Of a stretch of DNA of 7,853 bases, positions 1 through 5,262 are shown in pieces. The stretch lies in assembly GCA_964585325.1 (NCBI GenBank), contig CAZPCT010000001.1, positions 1 to 7,853 of the forward strand, in the 5' to 3' direction. Both the position numbers and the translations under genes were made by a program. The notes under the pieces are model-generated. The model did not search any database and was not told the DNA's origin. It saw only the letters and a program-made list of their open reading frames with translations. Source of the DNA: CAZPCT01 sp964585325 (GTDB lineage Bacteria; Patescibacteriota; Minisyncoccia; JACQLN01; CAZPCT01). The stretch's first letter is position 1. Each line of letters begins with the position of its first letter.

Positions 1-97
<97 letters not shown>

Positions 98-117
98 CTG
101 CATCATCAGGTGGGAGG

Positions 118-153
118 CACGGTCTGGAAGGAGCGCCCTATCCTCAGACCGTG
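118..153 (-). repeat. Hairpin just after the GC-rich gene, possible terminator
   Basis: CACGGTCTG (118-126) and CAGACCGTG (145-153) are a perfect 9-base inverted repeat. The spacer can add four more pairs (AGGA with TCCT) across a two-base bulge. It lies 14 bases beyond the stop codon of the minus-strand gene that ends at 167, where a transcription terminator would be. There is no U-tract after it on the minus strand, so it is not a classical intrinsic terminator, though GC-rich bacteria often use hairpins without one. One arm is also part of a 13-base direct repeat inside the gene (195-207). Confidence 0.4.
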
Positions 154-166
154 GACGTGCTGCGTG

Positions 167-709
167 TCAGCAGGCCCGCGCCGCGTAGTGGGCGGGCACG
201 GTCTGGACGCCGGCGTCGTGGACCAGCCGTGTCGTCGAGGCCAGGGCCCACGTCACGTCGGCACTCGCGCTCGGGTAGGCGAACGTCTTCACGTCCAGGT
301 TGGTCCGGTCGATGTTCTGAGCAGCGTCGTTCTCGCTCCGGACGGCGAACGGCTCGGAGTCGTTGGCCTGCCGAAGACCCTCGTCGATCGTCACCGTCGC
401 CGCGCGCATGATCTGGACGGCGCGGACCGGGTCGATCGCGATGATCGGACCCGGGTGGGTGAAGTTGGCCATCTCCAGGGGGTTGATCGTCGCCACGTTC
501 TGGGTGGTCGGCGTCACCTCCGGGGGCGCGTGGATCGTCGTGTCGTTCGTCGTGTAGGACGTGATCGTCGCGGTCGCGTCCGCGACTCCGCCGGCGATCA
601 GGTCGGGGGGCGAAGCGTTGTTCCAGACGCTCGGGATCTGCGTGACGGCCAGCGCCACGATGGGCACCAGCATCGCCATGAGACCACGGGTCCAGGGCTG
701 GTTCCTCAT
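167..709 (-). CDS. Unrecognised GC-rich protein with an N-terminal membrane anchor
   Basis: A 180-residue reading frame from ATG (709) to TGA (167-169). I do not recognise the family. The N-terminus is basic (MRNQPWTR) and followed by a hydrophobic stretch at about residues 9-27, consistent with an uncleaved signal anchor or signal peptide; no clear AxA cleavage site is seen. Residues 44-75 are rich in Thr; the only Cys is the last residue. It is judged real because nearly every codon ends in G or C and GGAGGGG (712-718) lies just upstream of the ATG. The overlapping plus-strand frame is arginine-rich and looks like a shadow. Its codon use is typical of high-GC Actinobacteria or Proteobacteria and unlike all other genes here, so it may come from another organism through misassembly, or have been acquired recently. 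Function unknown. Confidence 0.6.
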   Translation of the reverse strand: MRNQPWTRGLMAMLVPIVALAVTQIPSVWNNASPPDLIAGGVADATATITSYTTNDTTIHAPPEVTPTTQNVATINPLEMANFTHPGPIIAIDPVRAVQIMRAATVTIDEGLRQANDSEPFAVRSENDAAQNIDRTNLDVKTFAYPSASADVTWALASTTRLVHDAGVQTVPAHYAARAC

Positions 710-845
710 GTCCCCTCCGTGGGGTTTTGAGGAAAAACTTTACGTGAACACCACTAGGCTGAGTGCCTAGAGACTGTTGCAGAGTGCCAGTCTGCGTTCT
801 GGCTGCTACCTCCTTGTAGGGGAACTGTCGCGTCTGTGTCTTTTT
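710..845 (-). other. Structured 5' leader upstream of the GC-rich gene
   Basis: About 135 bases separate the minus-strand promoter from the ATG at 709. On the minus strand this leader has a perfect SD (AAGGAGG, 809-815) with no ATG, GTG or TTG at a usable distance after it. It also has a hairpin with a 6-bp CTAGGC/GCCTAG stem (754-770), two mutually exclusive small hairpins (GCCAG/CTGGC, 786-803; GCAGA/TCTGC, 779-795), and CCCC/GGGG at 712-724 overlapping the SD of the GC-rich gene. No known riboswitch is recognised. The composition changes from balanced to GC-rich at about 725. Confidence 0.35.
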
Positions 846-874
846 ACCATACAAGAATACTTGCCCAAAGTCAA
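846..874 (-). promoter_or_regulatory. Minus-strand sigma70-type promoter
   Basis: On the minus strand TTGACT (869-874) is followed, after exactly 17 bases, by TATGGT (846-851). The -35 matches five of six consensus bases and the -10 four of six. It points toward the GC-rich gene and away from tRNA-Thr. If the sequence is not chimeric it drives that gene through a leader of about 130 bases; if it is chimeric, the promoter belonged to a gene now missing. Confidence 0.5.
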
Positions 875-883
875 TTTTAAGGT

Positions 884-912
884 GTGGAAAATGCGCACAA
901 ATAGGGTATACT
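884..912 (+). promoter_or_regulatory. Probable promoter of tRNA-Thr
   Basis: TATACT (907-912) is a good -10 box, ending 29 bases before the mature tRNA. The best -35 at a 17-base spacing, GTGGAA (884-889), is weak, with three of six bases matching. Transcription would begin near 919, giving a short 5' extension for RNase P to remove. Confidence 0.5.
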
Positions 913-941
913 GTCTTCACTTGCTGCCGTCAAATAGACGT

Positions 942-1014
942 GCCGATGTAGCTCAGTTGGTAGAGCAGAGCTTTCGTAAAGCTAAGGTCACCGGTTCGAG
1001 TCCGGTCATCGGCT
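942..1014 (+). tRNA. tRNA-Thr (anticodon CGT)
   Basis: All arms fold: acceptor GCCGATG/CATCGGC, D-arm GCTC/GAGC (951-966), anticodon arm 968-984 with loop TTCGTAA, a five-base variable loop, and T-arm ACCGG-TTCGAGT-CCGGT. The anticodon CGT at 975-977 reads ACG. The 5' half closely resembles E. coli thrW, including the G27-A43 mismatch at the top of the anticodon stem. The discriminator is T1014 and the next bases are CAA, so CCA must be added after transcription. It lies directly upstream of, and may be co-transcribed with, the membrane-protein gene at 1040. Confidence 0.95.
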
Positions 1015-1020
1015 CAAAAA

Positions 1021-1029
1021 TGCTATCAT
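1021..1029 (+). promoter_or_regulatory. Possible extended -10 element for the membrane-protein gene
   Basis: TGCTATCAT has the TGn-TATNAT form of an extended -10, seven bases after the tRNA-Thr 3' end. Its last base is ten bases before the ATG at 1040, so transcription would start only a few bases before the start codon. This would give an essentially leaderless mRNA, in keeping with the lack of any SD there. Any -35 would lie inside the tRNA T-arm. Read-through from the tRNA promoter is the alternative. Confidence 0.4.
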
Positions 1030-1039
1030 TAACATATCA

Positions 1040-1432
1040 ATGAACGACAAGAAAATTCCATATTGGATTGGGGCATCGGGGGTTGCCATGATGTTTGTAC
1101 ACGTCACGGGCGTGCTTGGTGACCTGTACAGTCGTGCAATATGGTTTGATGTCGCACCCCACTTTTTAAGCGGTATTGTAACCGGAAGTGTGGTGCTTTT
1201 CATACTTCACCGCTTTCCACAAAAAAACCCTTTTACTTTCTATATTCTGGGCGTGGGAGCAGTGCTGGTGGGATGGGAGATTTTTGAGCTGGCAGTGGGT
1301 CTCTATATTGAACCCAACTACATCTTGGACACCACGGTGGACCTGTTGATGGGATCTGCGGGTGCGTGGGTGGTATCAGCATCAGTGGGGAGCCCCGCAC
1401 TTGCCCCGGTTAAGGCACATAAAGATACGTAA
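1040..1432 (+). CDS. Small four-helix membrane protein, DUF2238-like
   Basis: A 130-residue integral membrane protein with hydrophobic segments at about 8-27, 41-57, 65-87 and 101-117, and a short polar C-terminal tail. Conserved-looking polar motifs sit at the membrane edges: WFDVAPHF (35-42), WEIFE (79-83) and DTTVDLLMG (97-105). This arrangement (aromatic-D then PHF, WE..E, then D...D near the end) recalls the DUF2238/YjdF group of small membrane proteins, though that assignment is from memory of the motif pattern only. Function unknown. No SD precedes the ATG. It ends 10 bases before the prfB start, so the two are probably co-transcribed. Confidence 0.8.
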   Translation: MNDKKIPYWIGASGVAMMFVHVTGVLGDLYSRAIWFDVAPHFLSGIVTGSVVLFILHRFPQKNPFTFYILGVGAVLVGWEIFELAVGLYIEPNYILDTTVDLLMGSAGAWVVSASVGSPALAPVKAHKDT

Positions 1433-1442
1433 ACTCGTACCT

Positions 1443-2547
1443 ATGTCCGTATCACCAGAGATAGAAGAGCAGATCAACGAATTGACCGCTAAAATCCCGC
1501 AGCTTATGCGGGACCATCTTTGACGTTGCTGGAAAGCAAGAACGTATAGCGGCGCTTGAAGAGCAGATGAATGACTCTGCGTTTTGGAACGCGCAGGATC
1601 GTGCCAAAGAGCTCAGCCAAGAACTTTCTCATCTTAAAGAGATGGTTGTGTTGTGGGAGGGCCTCCAGAAAGAGGTACAGGAGTTGCCCGCCCTGTTGCA
1701 GCTTGCCCAGGAGGACGCCGAGTTTGCGCAGGAAGTGGAAGAGCGGGTGAAGGAACTTGCAAAAGAGGTGCGCGCGCAGGAGGTGACGTTATTTCTTTCG
1801 GGGCCGTATGACACACACAACGCACTGGTCACTATTTACGCCGGGGCGGGCGGCACAGAGAGCCAGGACTGGGTTGAGATGCTTCTGCGGATGTATCAGC
1901 GCTACGCAGAGGGCAAGAAGGGGTGGCAGTTCAAGGTGCTCGCGGTTACGGCGGGACAGGAGGCGGGGCTGAAAAACGTGACATTCAGGCTGATCGCGCC
2001 GTTCGCGTATGGGATGCTTAAGGGCGAGCATGGCGTGCACCGGTTGGTGCGCGTCTCGCCCTTTTCTTCACAGGGTTTGCGGCACACCTCGTTCGCCATG
2101 GTTGAGGTGATGCCTGAAATAGACCGGCCGGACGAGATAGATTTGGACCCGACTGACCTTCGTGTTGATACGTACCGTTCCAGTGGCCCGGGTGGGCAAT
2201 ATGTAAACAAGACGGAGTCCGCCGTACGTATTACGCACGTGCCCACAGGCATTGCTGCTGCTTCCCAGTCTGAACGGAGTCAGGGGGCCAACAAGGAACA
2301 GGCAATGAAAATGCTTGTCTCGCGTCTGGCACACCTTCTAGAGGAGCGTCACAAGGAGCGACTTGATGATTTGCGGGGCCAGTCTATGGCAGCAGAGTGG
2401 GGAAGTCAGATTCGCTCGTACGTGCTCCACCCGTACAAGATGGTAAAAGACCACCGCACAGACCATGAGACCTCGCAGGCGGAAGCCGTACTTGAGGGCG
2501 CGTTAGACGAGTTCATAGAGGCGAATATCCGTCAACCCTTCACATGA
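1443..2547 (+). CDS. prfB: Peptide chain release factor 2 (RF2), +1 programmed frameshift
   Basis: RF2 recognises UGA and UAA in the ribosomal A site and triggers peptide release. The gene is read in two frames: 26 codons from ATG (1443) to CTT (1518-1520), then a +1 shift over the in-frame TGA (1521-1523), continuing at GAC (1522) to TGA (2545-2547). The 367-residue product puts the stop-codon-reading motif SPF at residues 205-207 and the catalytic GGQ at 250-252, exactly as in E. coli RF2. The joined N-terminus (MSVSPEIEEQINEL, then DVAGKQERIAALEEQM) is the expected coiled-coil domain 1. Starting instead at the ATG at 1567 would lose 41 residues and the regulatory site. The gene follows the membrane-protein gene by 10 bases and has no obvious SD. 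Active RF2 terminates at the internal UGA, limiting its own synthesis. Confidence 0.96.
1509..1524 (+). promoter_or_regulatory. RF2 autoregulatory frameshift site
   Basis: The slippery core CTT TGA C (1518-1524) is identical to the canonical RF2 site. When UGA decoding is slow, the peptidyl-tRNA-Leu moves from CUU to UUU and translation continues in the +1 frame. The upstream SD-like stimulator is degenerate: CGGGA (1509-1513) ends four bases before CTT, whereas E. coli has AGGGGG three bases before. The frame arithmetic (upstream ORF frame 0, downstream ORF frame +1) requires exactly this shift. Confidence 0.93.
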
Positions 2548-2609
2548 GTCACATAAAAGAAGCGGGAAGACTTTTCGGAGCTGCTTGTGCGGTCCCACAA
2601 ATCATGTGA
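2544..2609 (+). CDS. Possible 21-codon ORF coupled to prfB
   Basis: An ATG overlaps the prfB stop (ATGA, 2544-2547) and opens 21 codons to TGA (2607-2609). The peptide begins MSHIKEAGRLFGAAC and has no recognisable motif. The overlap geometry would allow translational coupling. It could equally be a remnant of a longer gene or chance. The rest of 2610-2645 holds a small AACAC/GTGTT hairpin (2621-2634) and no terminator-like U-tract. Confidence 0.2.
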   Translation: MSHIKEAGRLFGAACAVPQIM

Positions 2610-2645
2610 GGGGTCAATTGAACACTTAGGTGTTGAGTGTTACGA

Positions 2646-2674
2646 TTGTCCGGCACTGGCGAGTACGCTACAAT
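2646..2674 (+). promoter_or_regulatory. Promoter of ftsEX
   Basis: TTGTCC (2646-2651), a 17-base spacer and TACAAT (2669-2674) make a good sigma70-type promoter. Transcription would start near 2681, giving a leader of about 40 bases before the ftsE ATG at 2722. An overlapping weaker pair, TTGAAC (2618-2623) with TACGAT (2641-2646), also has a 17-base spacer and could be a second start. Confidence 0.6.
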
Positions 2675-2721
2675 ATATAAGCTTGAAACAGACGCCATAT
2701 TTCCGCTACTTCAGCTGACAG

Positions 2722-3402
2722 ATGATATATTTTAAAAACGTCTCAAAGATCTACCCGCCTCATTCGGTTGCGTTGCAAGATGTGACCATCTCTATAAAGC
2801 CGAACGAGTTTGTTTCTCTGGTAGGGCGGTCTGGGGCCGGAAAATCAACACTGATAAAGTTGCTTATAGGAGAAGAGCGCCCCACCATGGGTGAGGTTGT
2901 TGTTGGGGACGTATCCATAAACACGCTCCGGGATGAGGATATGCCGTATCTGCGCCGCCGCATTGGCACTGTCTTTCAGGATTTTAAACTTATCTCATCA
3001 AAAACCGCGTATGAGAACGTAGCCTTCGCTATGGAAGCGGCAGGCAAGTCGGAGGAGGAGATAGCAGAAGATGTGCCGGAGGTGCTTGAGATAGTTGGGC
3101 TGGCAGACAAAGCAGGCGCGTTTCCTAACCAGCTTTCAGGAGGGGAGAAACAGCGGGTGGCCATTGGCCGCGCGCTTGTGCACCGGCCGGACGTGTTGGT
3201 GGCTGATGAGCCCACCGGGAACCTGGACCCAGAAAACTCCTGGGACGTCATAAATCTTTTAACGCAGATAAACGAACTTGGCACCACGGTTGTTTTAGCA
3301 ACACATGATGATGACATCATCAACGCACTGGAGCGCCGCGTGATAGTATTGGAAGGCGGGCAGTTGGTGCGTGACGATCCTAAAGGAAAATACTCTCTAT
3401 GA
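2722..3402 (+). CDS. ftsE: Cell division ATP-binding protein FtsE
   Basis: A 226-residue ABC ATPase, the usual FtsE length. In order it shows Walker A GRSGAGKST (35-43), Q-loop Gln86 in VFQDFKLI, the signature LSGGE (138-142), Walker B VLVADE (158-163) followed by the D-loop, and the switch His195 in ATHD. VFQDFKLI and the immediate ftsX neighbour distinguish FtsE from other small ABC ATPases such as LolD. FtsE binds ATP on the cytoplasmic face and drives conformational change in FtsX to regulate septal cell-wall hydrolases. The last codons overlap ftsX by ATGA, so the subunits are translationally coupled. The start ATG at 2722 fits the family N-terminus (MIYFKNVSKIYP); only weak SD complementarity precedes it. 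Confidence 0.96.
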   Translation: MIYFKNVSKIYPPHSVALQDVTISIKPNEFVSLVGRSGAGKSTLIKLLIGEERPTMGEVVVGDVSINTLRDEDMPYLRRRIGTVFQDFKLISSKTAYENVAFAMEAAGKSEEEIAEDVPEVLEIVGLADKAGAFPNQLSGGEKQRVAIGRALVHRPDVLVADEPTGNLDPENSWDVINLLTQINELGTTVVLATHDDDIINALERRVIVLEGGQLVRDDPKGKYSL

Positions 3403-4304
3403 CAATTTTAAAACGCATTTTCAAAGCGGGCTCGCTCTCGTTCTGGCGCAACCGCTGGATATCAACAGCAACGGTCTTGGTCATGGTTATTACCTTGGCG
3501 CTTATTTCGGGCCTGGTTATCCTTTCTGCTCTCACGGGCGCCGTACTTGCTGACCTACAAGAGAAGGTGGACATTACCGTCTATTTTGAGGTTGAGACTA
3601 CGGAAGACGAAATTCAGAGCGTGCAGCAGGAGCTTGAGCAGTTCCCAGAGGTTGAGACGGTTGAATACGTTTCTCGGGACGAAGCGCTGACACGGTTTAG
3701 AGAGACACATACAGAGAACGAGCTCATTCTTGCTTCGTTGGATGAGGTGGGTGACAACCCGCTTCAGGCCTCCCTTAACATTCAGGCGCGGGATATTTCT
3801 GAATATGGTGCTATTGCCTCGTTTCTTGAATCACGCCGGTTCGCAGACCTGATTGACTCGGTGAACTTTAGGGAGAACCAGCGGGTTATTGAACGTCTTT
3901 CTAGCATTATTGATTTTGTGCGCAGAGCCGGGCTGATTCTGTCCATTGTGCTCACGGTGGTGGCTATACTGGTGACGTTTAATACTATACGGCTCACCAT
4001 CTACACAATGAGAGAAGAGATAGGCGTGATGCGCTTGGTGGGGGGCTCCAACTGGTATATTCGCGGGCCGTTTATTGTGGAAGGTGCGCTATATGGCCTG
4101 ATGGCGGCTATTATTGCATTTCTCATCTTTCTTCCGGTGGTCTTCTTTACCTCGCCCCGGCTGGTAGGATTTTTACCGGGCATAGAGCTGTCAGAGTACT
4201 TTGCCCAGAACTGGTGGCAGATATTGCTTTTGCAGGTAGTGTTGGGGGTAGCGCTTGGCGTGGTCTCCTCATTCATTGCCATGCGAAGATACCTAAGAAT
4301 ATAA
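3399..4304 (+). CDS. ftsX: Cell division protein FtsX, membrane partner of FtsE
   Basis: A 301-residue permease-like protein with the FtsX layout: a cytoplasmic basic N-terminus, TM1 at about 22-46, an extracellular domain at 47-175 opening with the typical VDITVYF strand (57-63), TM2 at 176-198, TM3 at 224-250, TM4 at 272-294, and a short basic C-terminus. The cytoplasmic stretch YTMREEIGVMRLVGGSNWYI (202-221) is the conserved coupling region between TM2 and TM3. The start overlaps the ftsE stop (ATGA); AAAGGA (3382-3387) lies 11 bases upstream. FtsX transmits FtsE ATPase cycles across the membrane to murein hydrolases or their activators; no PcsB- or EnvC-like partner is encoded in this window. 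The gene ends 31 bases before a strong terminator. Confidence 0.95.
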   Translation: MTILKRIFKAGSLSFWRNRWISTATVLVMVITLALISGLVILSALTGAVLADLQEKVDITVYFEVETTEDEIQSVQQELEQFPEVETVEYVSRDEALTRFRETHTENELILASLDEVGDNPLQASLNIQARDISEYGAIASFLESRRFADLIDSVNFRENQRVIERLSSIIDFVRRAGLILSIVLTVVAILVTFNTIRLTIYTMREEIGVMRLVGGSNWYIRGPFIVEGALYGLMAAIIAFLIFLPVVFFTSPRLVGFLPGIELSEYFAQNWWQILLLQVVLGVALGVVSSFIAMRRYLRI

Positions 4305-4335
4305 TAGACGCCCTTGCGTGCGTTTAAGAATGGCG

Positions 4336-4373
4336 CAATCAAAAAACCCGCCACCTGGCGGGTTTTTTGATTG
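4336..4373. terminator. Bidirectional intrinsic terminator
   Basis: A perfect inverted repeat: 17 paired bases per arm around a four-base ACCT loop. The GC core is CCCGCC/GGCGGG, flanked by A6 on the left and T6 on the right and then CAATC/GATTG. It gives a GC stem followed by a U-tract on either strand. It lies between the end of ftsX (4304, plus) and the end of the small acidic gene (4382, minus), so it should stop transcription from both sides. Confidence 0.93.
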
Positions 4374-4381
4374 GGGGCGAA

Positions 4382-4555
4382 TTACGCCTGGTTTTCGTCG
4401 GAGCCCTCTCCGTCGTTGCCGTCGTTGTTTTCGCCACCGTCGGTGTTATCTCCGTTCTCGTCGGTACCTTCTCCGCCTCCCTCTTCAGGGGCTACAGGAG
4501 CAGTGGTCTCGTCGTTCTCTTCTGGAGTAACATCTTGGTTTTTGATGTCTACCAT
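4382..4555 (-). CDS. Small acidic Gly/Asn/Asp/Glu-rich protein, unknown function
   Basis: A 57-residue frame from ATG (4555) to TAA (4382-4384), ending nine bases before the bidirectional terminator, which is what a real gene would show. The product starts MVDIKNQDVTPEENDE and continues as a low-complexity, highly acidic tail of G, E, D and N with no Cys and no hydrophobic core, so it is probably disordered. Function unknown; such tails can act as soluble linkers or bind metals or basic proteins. No SD is seen. The frame stays open 15 codons upstream of the ATG but has no start codon there. Removing one T from a T7 run (4587-4593) would join it to an ATG at 4604 and add an N-terminus containing FFCQTCFKR (a CxxC motif), giving 73 residues; see findings. 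Confidence 0.65.
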   Translation of the reverse strand: MVDIKNQDVTPEENDETTAPVAPEEGGGEGTDENGDNTDGGENNDGNDGEGSDENQA

Positions 4556-4614
4556 GGTGGTTGTTCGCTTAAAGCATGTTTGGCAGAAAAAAAGTCCGCC
4601 TCATGCGTACGGAT

Positions 4615-4654
4615 ACTGTAGCGCAATACTAGCAGGTTATCTTGTCAACCGCAA
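4615..4654 (-). promoter_or_regulatory. Candidate promoter of the small acidic gene
   Basis: On the minus strand there are two options. One is an extended -10, TGC-TAGTAT (4626-4634), with TTGCGG (4649-4654) 17 bases upstream. The other is TACAGT (4615-4620), ten bases before the ATG at 4604, but its best -35, a perfect TTGACA (4643-4648), is 22 bases away, too far for a normal promoter. The rest of the interval up to the ASCH gene end (4714) shows no gene. Confidence 0.35.
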
Positions 4655-4713
4655 CCCCACTGACATGCTCTGTGGAAAACTTTGCTCTGAACGAGGGAAA
4701 GGGGTGTGTCTGT

Positions 4714-5082
4714 TCAGACAGGGATTATCTCTATCAACTTAAATCTCTGACAATAAAGCTGCATACTAGGTGAGAATGTCCCTTCTTGAGTGAAGTACCG
4801 CTTGTGCTCCTTTCTCCAATATGCAAGAGACAGGTCACCCTCCCCCTCGTCTCGTGCAAAGGCCTCATCAACTTCGTTAAATTTGCGAAGGGAAAATTCG
4901 AGTGTTTCTACTATTGCTCGTGGCCTTCCTTGAGAATCTTTTATGAGTTGTTTCTTGCCTGTTTCGCTGCTGAGCGGACCATGAACGGCTGCCCATGAAG
5001 TGGCGGTTTTTCGTCCTTGTATCACAAGCTCGAGTAGTTCATCCGCCATTTTAGGACTATCACCAAACGAGAAACTTTTCAC
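4714..5082 (-). CDS. ASCH-domain protein
   Basis: A 122-residue cytoplasmic protein that is essentially one ASCH domain, a beta-barrel related to PUA RNA-binding domains. Characteristic motifs are GRKTATSW (23-30), a central strand with a conserved acidic block FARDEGEGDLSL (75-86), YWRKEH (88-93) and CQRF (111-114). Family members include the E. coli YqfB N4-acetylcytidine amidohydrolase and a reported Zymomonas ribonuclease, so a role in RNA or modified-nucleoside metabolism is likely, but the substrate cannot be read from the sequence. The start is GTG at 5082; GATAAT (5088-5093) just upstream could be a -10 giving a leaderless mRNA. It lies 34 bases downstream of tRNA-Gln on the same strand and may be co-transcribed with it. 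Confidence 0.9.
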   Translation of the reverse strand: MKSFSFGDSPKMADELLELVIQGRKTATSWAAVHGPLSSETGKKQLIKDSQGRPRAIVETLEFSLRKFNEVDEAFARDEGEGDLSLAYWRKEHKRYFTQEGTFSPSMQLYCQRFKLIEIIPV

Positions 5083-5116
5083 GTTGTATTATCAAGGTAG
5101 TCTTGGCAAAGTATTG

Positions 5117-5187
5117 TTGCCGGACAGGGACTCGAACCCCGGCTTCGTGGACCAGAACCACGCGTCCTACCACTAGACGATCCGGCA
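5117..5187 (-). tRNA. tRNA-Gln (anticodon CTG)
   Basis: On the minus strand the cloverleaf is complete: acceptor TGCCGGA/TCCGGCA, D-arm GTCT/GGAC, anticodon arm CGTGG-TTCTGGT-CCACG, a four-base variable loop, and T-arm CGGGG-TTCGAGT-CCCTG. The anticodon CTG (complement of 5153-5155) reads CAG. The weak U1-A72 first pair is typical of tRNA-Gln. The discriminator is A (5117) and CCA is not encoded. It is 34 bases upstream of the ASCH gene. Confidence 0.94.
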
Positions 5188-5199
5188 CTGCATTGGCGG

Positions 5200-5228
5200 T
5201 TGCAAGAATATCATAAAAGCGCAATAGT
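5200..5228 (+). promoter_or_regulatory. Possible promoter of the VOC gene
   Basis: TTGCAA (5200-5205), 17 bases, AATAGT (5223-5228) on the plus strand. It overlaps the tRNA-Gln promoter face to face, so the two could compete. The -10 is poor; TACTTT (5236-5241) is another candidate without a matching -35. Confidence 0.3.
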
Positions 5229-5233
5229 GGGAA
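5205..5233 (-). promoter_or_regulatory. Promoter of tRNA-Gln
   Basis: On the minus strand TTCCCA (5228-5233), 17 bases, then TATTCT (5205-5210), preceded by TGA to form an extended -10. Transcription would begin near 5198, about ten bases before the mature tRNA, and could run on into the ASCH gene. Confidence 0.55.
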
Positions 5234-5262
5234 GGTACTTTTAAGTCTCTCTTACCAAAAAT

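Noticed and set aside
110..730. 206-residue arginine-rich plus-strand frame opposite the GC-rich gene
   Set aside because: High-GC genes commonly leave long open antisense frames. Its Arg/Asp/Val-rich composition is typical of such a shadow, and the minus-strand frame has the better codon bias and SD.
144..920. 258-residue minus-strand frame spanning the leader and GC-rich gene
   Set aside because: It runs through the promoter and hairpin leader, then reads the GC-rich gene out of frame; the 167-709 frame is far more credible.
1521..1523. TGA in prfB as a pseudogene-making stop or as a UGA=Gly/Trp recoded codon
   Set aside because: The frame before and after differ by +1 at a canonical CTT-TGA-C site and the product aligns exactly to RF2 numbering; other genes here end in TGA, so the code is standard.
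2585..2600. TTGTG/CACAA hairpin after prfB as a terminator
   Set aside because: Only five base pairs, AT-rich, with no T-tract following.
883..4679. Two TTTTCCACA DnaA-box-like sites (minus strand, at 883-891 and 4671-4679)
   Set aside because: About 0.5 matches to the degenerate box are expected by chance in a window this size. The two are nearly 4 kb apart, not clustered, and not next to dnaA or an AT-rich unwinding element.
4367..4742. Plus-strand frames over 4318-4742
   Set aside because: They cross the terminator and lie antisense to the small acidic gene; no SD, promoter or recognisable motif.
2649..5190. TCCGGCACTG shared by the ftsE upstream region (2649-2658) and the tRNA-Gln 5' end (5181-5190)
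   Set aside because: Many 10-base matches are expected by chance in nearly 8 kb; no further tRNA arms are present near 2649, so it is not a tRNA remnant or attachment site.
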